From Sistotremastrum niveocremeum HHB9708 (lineage: Eukaryota > Basidiomycota > Agaricomycetes > Sistotremastrales > Sistotremastraceae), in assembly GCA_001630475.1 (NCBI GenBank), contig KV419461.1:62880-89697 (forward strand): a stretch of DNA of 26,818 nt, written 5' to 3'. Position numbers and translations under genes: made by a program. The notes below the pieces were generated by a model. It was not told the origin of the DNA. It saw only the letters and a list, made by a program, of their open reading frames with translations, and made no database searches. The stretch's first letter is position 1. Every line of letters begins with the position of its first letter. Shown here piece after piece: positions 20,547-26,818 of the stretch.

Positions 20547-21007
20547 TAGTGTTTGCAAGTCAGGTCACTTAACCGCCAAATAACCGTGACTTAGCCGTAA
20601 CTTAACCATTTGTGACCTAACCATGGTTAATGGTCATGGCTCAGAGCTGGTGGTCAAGTCACAGTCATAGACCTCCCCGGAATCCTTAACCGCTTGCCTT
20701 GACCAACATGGGTAGATCCTTGTCTACAGCCTTCCCCAGGCCTTCTGGTGTGTTCTGCTTGTCATATACATCATATATGAGGACCAATAACCTAGATTAA
20801 GTAGTAAAAAGTGGAGATTTATGACTTTTTTGAGGTCATAACCGCAGTAACCGGTCAAAGTCAGGTCATGGTCACCCAATTTTGGCTTAACCGTGACCGT
20901 TGGCGGTTATAGGTTACAGCAAAACCTGTTAACCATAACCGTGGTTTGGTTACGGTTAGGGCCTCCGAGGGGCCCATAACCTAACTTAACCTGACTTTCA
21001 AACACTA
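20547..21007. mobile_element. Non-autonomous hAT-like element, TTAACCGTGAC family
   Basis: A 461-bp element. TAGTGTTTGCAAGTCAGGT pairs with ACCTGACTTTCAAACACTA with one mismatch. It is flanked by the 8-bp duplication AATGTATA (20539-20546 and 21008-21015). The interior is full of TAACCGTGACTTAACC-type words on both strands. It is inserted in the transposase remnant. Confidence 0.9.
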
Positions 21008-21095
21008 AATGTATAGAACTTGCGTGGCTGATGATCTGTAAGGGTGCCATTCGGGACCTTTGGGTAAACCATCGACCTTTTTCAAGAGGCTCCTC

Positions 21096-21193
21096 CTTCA
21101 GAAAAAATTAGACCTACTAATTGTACTTTTGAGTACTTTTTAGTACTCCTGAGCGCTCAAAAGTACAATTAGTAGGTCTAATTTTTTCTGAAG
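21096..21193. mobile_element. MITE with CTTCAGAAAAAATTAG ends, copy A
   Basis: A 98-bp near-perfect palindrome with ends CTTCAGAAAAAATTAG, a GAGTACTTTTTAGTACTC centre and the 2-bp duplication TC. It is nearly identical to copy B at 22716. It is inserted in the transposase remnant; removing it with one TC restores the reading frame. Confidence 0.88.
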
Positions 21194-21445
21194 TCACATT
21201 CTTATACGATAGATCAAGTTTTTGAATCTGGATACATCTGAGCATCACCTTCCAGGATTGTTCCAAAACACTTACGAGCGGAAGCTGTAAGAAATCTTTT
21301 ATCTTGTTTTGACTCGTCCCAGAGTTTACCAACCATCTAGCGAGTTCCCACTCCTCTTCGGTCTGAAAAGGATCCCAGACTCCCTTCCCCTCTGCTTTAA
21401 GCCTTGCCGTGTGCTTTTCGTAGACGGAGGGACGATCGGCGATAG

Positions 21446-21745
21446 TAAGGCTTCCAACGAGTATCGTCAATTTAAGGGTACCCGCAGGTATACCTGCGCA
21501 GGTACCTGCCAAAATTAGCGTGTGTGGGTATGAGTTTGGCCCTTGACCATTTTGGCAGGTACCTGCCTCCAACAAAGTGTTCTAATTTCACCATTTAACC
21601 ACAAAACAAGACAGTTTTGGCAGGTATACCTGCATGGGTACCTGTACTTGGCAAGTACGGGTATGGGATTTTGGCCCACAAAAACAGGCAGGTACCCGCA
21701 CGCAGGTACCTGAGTACCACAGGTACATACTCGTTGGAGGCCTTA
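21446..21745. mobile_element. Non-autonomous hAT-like MITE, GGTACC family copy 2
   Basis: A 300-bp element with ends TAAGGCTTCCAACGAGTA and TACTCGTTGGAGGCCTTA (one mismatch) and the 8-bp duplication GGCGATAG (21438-21445 and 21746-21753). It shares the AACGARTA end block, the CAGGTACCTG interior and almost the same length with copy 1 at 2894-3192. It splits the transposase remnant. Confidence 0.92.
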
Positions 21746-22147
21746 GGCGATAGGGTGGCCAGCACGCATGTTGGCGGGGAAATTTTCCACGAAATTGTGT
21801 TCGGAGTCAGGATCCGAATGGCCATGGGACCCGTTGGTGTCGTCCATATCCATTGCAGTGTTCTGATTATCAGAGGGTGCGGCGTTATCAAGACCATCCG
21901 TCACATTGTGATCGAGAACTGGGGTGTGTGGATTGGGAGGTGGCAAGGAAGCATTCGGGTCCATGTGTGCAGCATTTCCTGCTTGGAAAGTGAACTCGTC
22001 TTCGTCCGTGGGTTCATCAGAATTATCTTGCACTTTGTTAGCCAAACGTCGCTCCAGAGTGGTTCGGCACAACTTAGATCCTCGGACATGCTGTTTTAAA
22101 TAGCCATAATTTGAAACATATAGGTTACAGACACCGCATTTTGGCAT

Positions 22148-22441
22148 CGGTGGGAAGAACGAGCAATGTCCTGCAAGTTGGCAATCGTGCCAGTCAGTGA
22201 CTCAGTGCTTGGGTGGTGAGAATGACTTACGACGCGCTTGACATCAATCACGTGATACGATGAAACTATTTTCGTAATATGCCTTTCAAGTCCATTCTTT
22301 CAGGACTACCCTGCGCCCAACGAGTATATAGTGACTAGTGATAGCGGATCAGGCCGCTTTCGTTTCGAGCACGTTCCCTACGCTCAACTTTCTCCATCAT
22401 CGATCATTCCCATCATCTCAGCCATCCAAGTTGTCGCTGAC
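22148..22441. promoter_or_regulatory. Divergent intergenic region between transposase remnant and plus-strand ORF
   Basis: About 290 bp separate the two divergent starts. GTATATAG at about 22324 is a possible TATA box for the plus-strand gene. The unit-type promoter elements are absent. Confidence 0.3.
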
Positions 22442-22715
22442 ATGGCTTACAACAATCAAGGCTATCCCACTGAAAGCAATCCAGAGCAGCTGGGGCTTCA
22501 ATTCTCTCTCAATAGTCCTGAGCCTCGTCATCAGTCCACCCATCGTTCCAACGTTCACGCAGCTGCTCAGTCGTCTCAGAGCGCGGATCGGATGCAGATC
22601 GACGCAGGTTCTGCTTCGGCCCTCAGCGGTCTTCAACATGCACCCCCCTTTCTCAATAACCCAACCATCGGCGGGTCTCAAAACCCCCCGTTTCAGTTCG
22701 TCCATCCAAGCGATA

Positions 22716-22813
22716 CTTCTGAAAAAATTAGACCTACTAATTGTACTTTTGAGTACTTTTTAGTACTCCAGAGCGCTCAAAAGTACAATTAGTAGGTCTA
22801 ATTTTTTCAGAAG
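22716..22813. mobile_element. MITE with CTTCTGAAAAAATTAG ends, copy B
   Basis: 98 bp, near-identical to copy A, with a slightly changed outer end (CTTCTG...CAGAAG) and the 2-bp duplication TA. Element plus duplication (100 bp) accounts for the exact frame change in the ORF it interrupts. Confidence 0.88.
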
Positions 22814-23108
22814 TACGCAATACAACCCTCTCCTTGATAATCCACTCGACGACTCATACAACGTCGGCTCTGCCGTCGCTCAGAACTCGCCCCAACCACC
22901 CGTCCCTGGCGTGACATGGAATCAGAGCGGTGCTCAAGGACACAGCACTGCTGTTCCACCTCCTTACAATTTCCAACCACACGTTGCTGGTGTCCCAGCT
23001 GCTCCCATTAATAGCAACCCTCAACCCTATGCCCCTGACCTCCAACCTCCTTTTACCGGTCCGCAACCCGCGGAGGCCGCTGCTAATCCCCCGGACCACA
23101 CTAATCTT

Positions 23109-23528
23109 TAGGGTTTGAAGGTCCGGTCCGGTCCGGTCTTTGGCGTTTTTTGAGGCGGGACCAGGACTGATTTGCGGTCCTGGTCCTTGGGATTTGGTGG
23201 GACCAGCAACCAGGACCGGTCCTAAAAAGACTGGTCCTGGTCCGGTCCTTCGGTCTTTTTGATTATTTTTATTCATTTTCAGGGTTTTAACTATCTATAT
23301 CTACTCAGTTGCAGTTGTTCTACATATATAACATCAAAGACCACTGCCTAGATGCCTGTGGGAGGCTGTAGGGGCATCGGTCCACCAGTGGTCCTAAAGA
23401 CTGGTCCTAGATCAGTCCTAAATCTCAGCACAAGGTAGGACCAGGACTGACAGTCCGGTCCTAAACGGTCCAGTCCTGGTCCAGTCCTTGGTCTTTGGCG
23501 GTCCTTAGGACTGGACCTTCAAACTCTA
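23109..23528. mobile_element. Non-autonomous hAT-like element, GGTCCTGG family
   Basis: Ends TAGGGTTTGAAGGTCC and GGACCTTCAAACTCTA (one mismatch). The duplication is ATCTT if those ends are taken in full, or the 8-bp CTAATCTT (23101-23108 and 23526-23533) if the last CTA belongs to the target. The interior consists of GGTCCGGTCC, CCTGGTCC and AGGACCAGGACTG repeats. It interrupts the plus-strand ORF at 22442-23653. Confidence 0.85.
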
Positions 23529-23653
23529 ATCTTGGCTACCATGCTATATTGCGCTATCTCTGGCTATATGACTGCTACAATGTGGGGGTGGTGTTCCCTG
23601 ATGATGGCTATCCTAACGGCTCACCTTTTGATCTCATTTTCCATTTTGGGTGA

Positions 23654-24148
23654 GAATTTCCGCTGATAATCAATTTCCTGTCGCTGAAGATGCGATATCC
23701 GTTCCCGAAGAGGTTTCCTGAGCCATGAGGCCGCTAGGAGTTATCTCTTTGAGCGCTGATTCTTGTCAGTCTTCTTTGACTCGTAAAACTGATCCGAACT
23801 GAATGAACGCTAGGCGCATCCTACCTCTTCAGCAGTTGGGAGTTTACAGCGGGCACAGGTGAGTTTTCAAGTTTTTTTCGATCGCTGTGTCTTATTTACT
23901 TCGTCAGCCAGTAGTCCGTAACTGTAACTGAGTCAGGCGGGATAACCTGTCAATATCAAATATTTGGGGCTGAGCTTTGGCTGTCTTCTGCTTGCTTGTA
24001 AACCTAAGGCTATTCTTGTACGTCATGATGTTCGTTCGATCATTCGAAGACTAAGATTTTTCAGTTCTGCGTAGAGGAAACTTCGGACGAATTCCGAGAG
24101 TCGAGCTGCGAAGGTTTCAATGCCTATCGGTGTGTGGATGTTGGGGAA
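23654..24148. other. Remnant of unit 8 body, no gene seen
   Basis: Short exon-like and intron-like segments (GTGAGTTTTCAAG donor at about 23861) but no convincing frame. Its position before the end motif suggests the 3' part of unit 8 left after transposon insertion. Confidence 0.35.
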
Positions 24149-24179
24149 TTTTTTCTATCGTAATCTTGGCTGCAAATTG
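24149..24179 (+). terminator. Unit 8 end motif
   Basis: TTTTTTCTATCGTAATCTTGG, then CTGCAAATTG. It matches the GTAATCTTGG core and lies 131 bp before the next CRE-like box. Confidence 0.45.
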
Positions 24180-24309
24180 ATCTTTTGATTCCGAAAATGG
24201 GGTGCTTTTGGCCTTGAACTTTTTGGATGAGGATATTATGGGTGGATTCACTGACAGAAGCACCTTCGACGCTATAACCTGCGAAACAACAAACAGAGGA
24301 GAAGGATGT

Positions 24310-24328
24310 GCGTGACGTGACGTGACGC
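24310..24328 (+). promoter_or_regulatory. CRE-like box of unit 9
   Basis: GCGTGACGTGACGTGACGC. Here the TGACG repeats read on the plus strand, so this copy is in the opposite orientation to units 2, 3 and 6. AACAACAAAC lies about 25 bp upstream. Confidence 0.7.
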
Positions 24329-26322
24329 TTCATCTTTCAACCCTCGCTCTTGCCATCGTCTCAGCGTCTTGCACTATTGGAAGCCACTTGTATGGGTGTA
24401 GCAAAGCCACCATTTAGATGCGCCTCTCAAAATTCATAATTGATGGATGCTCGGAGATCTGCCATCGATCATCCGATAGACGAGAATCGTGGCTGGATGA
24501 AGCGAAGGAACGCCCTTGGATATGAACTTTTATGGTACGTCGCCGTTTCATGGACTCGAGAGCTCTCCTAACCAGATTCGCATCGACTATTTAGCTCATG
24601 ACAATCTGACGCGCGCGTCTGGATCGACTCATCGGCTCGCAGCGACGACACGTCAGCCATTCATCTCATTACCCCAACTCGACTGATCTTTCTTTCGGCT
24701 TCGAACTATCATAGAAGGATCCTTCTCAAACACAGCGTGCACTACTAGTAGAGGAAGCCGGTGTAATGGATCGCATCCCCAAAATACCTTCGCTGACTTC
24801 GTCGACAGTGTCACGATTCGCACTCCTGAACCCCCTCGATTGCACAGTTCGAAAGGGACTTGAAATCAGATCCAAGTCGCACTCACCATGTGCCTATCCG
24901 TCTTTTGAGGCCGAATTTGGGGCTCAATCAGTTGGCCCTCCAAGATCTGCATCAAAAATTTGTTAGGCGCTGGGTAGTCGTTGGAGGGAAGATTGAGACG
25001 GAAAAACGAGAGTTCTGTGGCTGGCTGAGCTGTTCATCGGATTCGTTTTTCTCAGCTGAAAAAATTGACGACAGTCAAGCTTCTCGAGCCTGAGCGGTCA
25101 CTACGAAATATTCATGCTTCCTGCTTCTTGTCACGCTCATCTCTACGTTTGTACCTTCTCAATTCCACGCGTATGCGATACTAATGACTCTTCTCCATTC
25201 TCAGTACGCTTCCGCCCATTTATCTTCATTCCTGCTCGAGCTATAGCTTGGGCGCTTCACGGACACGTTGCTCTTCGTTCACGTGGATGCCCAATAGGAT
25301 GGTACATCCCTCGTCTCTTCACTGGAAAGCTTCTGACAATATCTTACAGGCATCGTCTACGCCTCGCTTAGTCCCTACAATCTTCCGATGCTCTTTGCTC
25401 CTTCATCTCGACAACTCCTGTTTCGACTACACAATCGGCGTCGATCTGCAGTCAATGGTCAAGGCAGGATCTGTCAGATTCTTAATGAGCGCTATCTGCG
25501 TATCTGATCCCGCTTTCTTTACGGGATGTATAGATTTGGGATTTCCTGGCGATGATTTGAATTTTCTGGACCGCATTGATGGATGATCGACATCGGCCGA
25601 GGACGCCGAGAGATAGCATCCAGCCCAGAATATGTGACTTTGGACCCTATAGCAGCATTGATATATGCGTACGGTACTCTCGCTTATTCTGTCTTGTGCT
25701 CTTGCTACAGCCTCGTTGATCGTATGCGTTCCGACCTCTTGTTCTCCCTTACCTTCCACGAATGATTTCTCTTTCTCTCGGTAGCCAGGTCTTTGTCATC
25801 TCATTACTTCTTTTCTCGGGATGTTATGACTTCGGCGCTTTGCTTCATTGCCAATCAATTGGAATTCGAGACTGCTTACTATGAAGCTCCTACTATCAAA
25901 TAGATCGGATGGATATTTCTGATACGGTCCGATGTCCGGAAGTGGACCCCAATTCGCTTGGGATAAATTGACTCGGAGCGCACGGATCGTATATTCGAAT
26001 GATCGACGTGACTGAGTTGCGCAACATCTGTCAATCTCACTGCGAACCTCGATTGCCGGAAATGACGGAACTTCTTGGAGCACATGTTTGCTCCGAACGC
26101 CAACGCGATCGATCGGCTCCGTCTTCTGTACCCGAGTCCTCCCGAGGGTAAACGACTCGCGACACACTCACACTCGGCAAGATACTTCGGCATGCTCAGG
26201 CATGATTCTCCGCATGATCCCGGCCTTCACGAGACGGGCACGATAAGTACAAGTCAAAGCCAGACAAGAATTGATTTCGTATGCTAAACATTACAGTGGA
26301 ACATAGTTAGGGGTGTTATAAG
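24329..26322 (+). other. Unit 9 region, decayed or different gene
   Basis: No TATA box with a CYATCT initiator was found. CCAAGATCTGCATCAAAAAT near 24940 may be a decayed GCCAAGA box. Frames of 60-110 codons at 25114-25371 and 25248-25586 overlap each other, and short intron-like segments exist (for example GTATGCGATACTAATGACTC...CAG from 25169), but no model joins them. I see no known domain. Confidence 0.3.
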
Positions 26323-26345
26323 GACTCTATTGTAATTGGACACTG
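26323..26345 (+). terminator. Unit 9 end motif
   Basis: GACTCTATTGTAATTGGACA, matching TATTGTAATCTTGGA with a small deletion, 125 bp before the interrupted CRE-like box. Confidence 0.4.
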
Positions 26346-26469
26346 CACCAAATAACTGCAATATTTATTATTCCTCAACCATCAATATTCTCGGTGGTTT
26401 GTTTGGCTTACTGGTTCAGAGAATGATGTATAATCACCAATCTTTGCTTCAAGACGGCCAGAGATTGTG

Positions 26470-26479
26470 CGTCACGTCT
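26470..26479 (+). promoter_or_regulatory. Truncated CRE-like box of unit 10
   Basis: GCGTCACGTC, the left part of the 19-bp box, directly abuts the end of a transposon at 26480. Its distance from the end motif fits a unit 10 CRE-like box cut by the insertion. Confidence 0.45.
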
Positions 26480-26818
26480 AGAGTTCCAAAGTCCAGTCAC
26501 GACTGGACTTTTTCCAAAATTCCCTGTGACTGGCAACTGCGACCGGTTGCCAAATTCCAAATTTGCTGTGACTGGCAACTGCAACTGCAGTCACGGTCCG
26601 GCAACCAGTCATCAAATGACCAGTCATGACCAGTTGCCTGCCCTATAAATGTAATATTTTAATGATTAATATATTGTTTTACCCTCTTATATATAGTCTA
26701 TTGGTGTCTATTGATCACATACATACTGTATATACATCATATACCATGAATACATGCTCATACAGGGGGAAAATACCACTACATGACCCTCTGAACACCC
26801 TGTTTGGGGACCCTTAAG
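26480..26818. mobile_element. hAT-like element, partial, runs off the window
   Basis: It begins TAGAGTTCCAAAGTCCAGTC, a YARNG-type end, followed by dense CCAGTCACGACTGG and GACTGGCAACTGC repeats to about 26640 and then AT-rich sequence. No right end is in the window, so the target duplication (expected GTCACGTC) cannot be confirmed. Confidence 0.55.

Larger units (their letters stand above)
19688..22147 (-). pseudogene. Plavaka-like DNA transposase remnant, N-terminal part
   Basis: Reading from 22147 leftward: a CxxC...H...C zinc-finger start (MPKCGVCNLYVSNYGYLKQH), an acidic low-complexity stretch, then VWDPFQTEEEWELARWLVN and KIKDFLQL, then KKVDGLPKGPEW. This order and wording match the N-terminal region of fungal Plavaka (CACTA/EnSpm-related) transposases, which cut and paste the element in the nucleus. 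The frame is broken by elements at 21446-21745, 21096-21193 and 20547-21007; taking out each with one target duplication leaves one frame down to TAG at 20473. A 45-nt intron (GTGAAG...TTTAG) just there may carry it on to 20313 and, across the element at 19783-20304, to a GTAAGA donor at 19688; that extension is tentative. A candidate intron lies in the FLQL region. The catalytic part is missing. Confidence 0.7.
22442..23653 (+). pseudogene. Unrecognised ORF, split by a MITE and a hAT-like element
   Basis: Starting at ATG 22442 (MAYNNQGYPTESNPEQ) the frame runs to a MITE at 22716-22813, resumes one frame over, runs to TAG at the left end of the element at 23109-23528, and after it continues as GYHAILRYLWLYDCYN to TGA at 23651. 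Discounting each element plus one duplication leaves exactly 229 codons in one frame, so both insertions hit a coding sequence. The N-terminal two-thirds is rich in Q, N, P and S and probably disordered; the C-terminal part is aromatic and more globular. A GTGAGA donor at 23650 could extend it past the stop. Function is unknown: it may be an accessory gene of the Plavaka-like element or a separate gene. Confidence 0.55.

Noticed and set aside
1-26818. Mating-type pheromone array
   Set aside because: Tandem small genes suggested it, but no candidate ends in a CaaX box and the models have many introns, unlike known basidiomycete pheromone precursors.
1-26818. LTR retrotransposon array
   Set aside because: The repeated CRE/TATA promoters resemble LTRs at first sight, but there are no TG...CA-bounded repeats, primer-binding sites, or gag/pol frames, and spacing and bodies are too different.

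Overview
The window reads as nuclear DNA of a filamentous basidiomycete, probably Agaricomycotina. Evidence: candidate introns of 45-80 nt with GTRNGT donors and CTRAY-like branch sites; widely spaced single promoters with no operons; a remnant of a Plavaka-like transposase; and many short non-autonomous DNA transposons. No rRNA, tRNA, CRISPR or bacterial feature was seen.

The backbone is a head-to-tail plus-strand array of about ten transcription units 2-3 kb apart (called units 0 to 10 here). The units share cis-elements in a fixed order but not transcribed sequence. The order is: (1) a 19-bp CRE/bZIP-like box, GCGTKACGTSACRTSACGC, with an AACAAAC-type tract just upstream; (2) a GCCAAGA...AAAATNACTTCCGAWTC box about 90-100 bp before the TATA box; (3) TATAAAAG or TATATAAG; (4) repeated CYATCT motifs about 30 bp after the TATA box, where transcription should start; (5) a body of about 1 kb cut by several short candidate introns; (6) an end motif close to TTGTATTGTAATCTTGGATAAT. 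The next CRE box usually follows 130-310 bp later. CRE boxes lie near 1138, 4040, 6039, 10885, 13882, 15987, 24310 and 26470. TATA boxes lie at 2251, 4578, 7655, 9514, 12516, 14879, 17025 and 19603.

What the units make is unresolved. Units 2, 3, 4 and 5 can each be spliced into one open frame of 115-127 codons, but the proteins share no clear sequence and the exons are short enough for chance. In unit 7 all three frames close. Rapidly diverging small proteins and spliced non-coding RNAs are both possible.

Non-autonomous transposons have invaded the array. Seven complete elements with hAT-type features (ends of the form YARNG, 8-bp target duplications, one of them ambiguous) lie at 2894-3192, 11604-12363 (with a 192-base N gap), 18107-19339, 19783-20304, 20547-21007, 21446-21745 and 23109-23528. 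An eighth starts at 26480, inside a CRE box, and runs off the window. Three MITEs with CTTCWGAAAAAATTAG termini and 2-bp duplications lie at 16618-16745, 21096-21193 and 22716-22813.

Unit 8 is broken. Soon after its start site comes about 4 kb of foreign sequence with a minus-strand Plavaka-like transposase remnant and a divergent plus-strand ORF. Both are split by nested elements, and both regain a continuous frame when each element plus one target duplication is mentally removed. The array resumes with the unit 8 end motif near 24149, a decayed unit 9, and the interrupted CRE box of unit 10.
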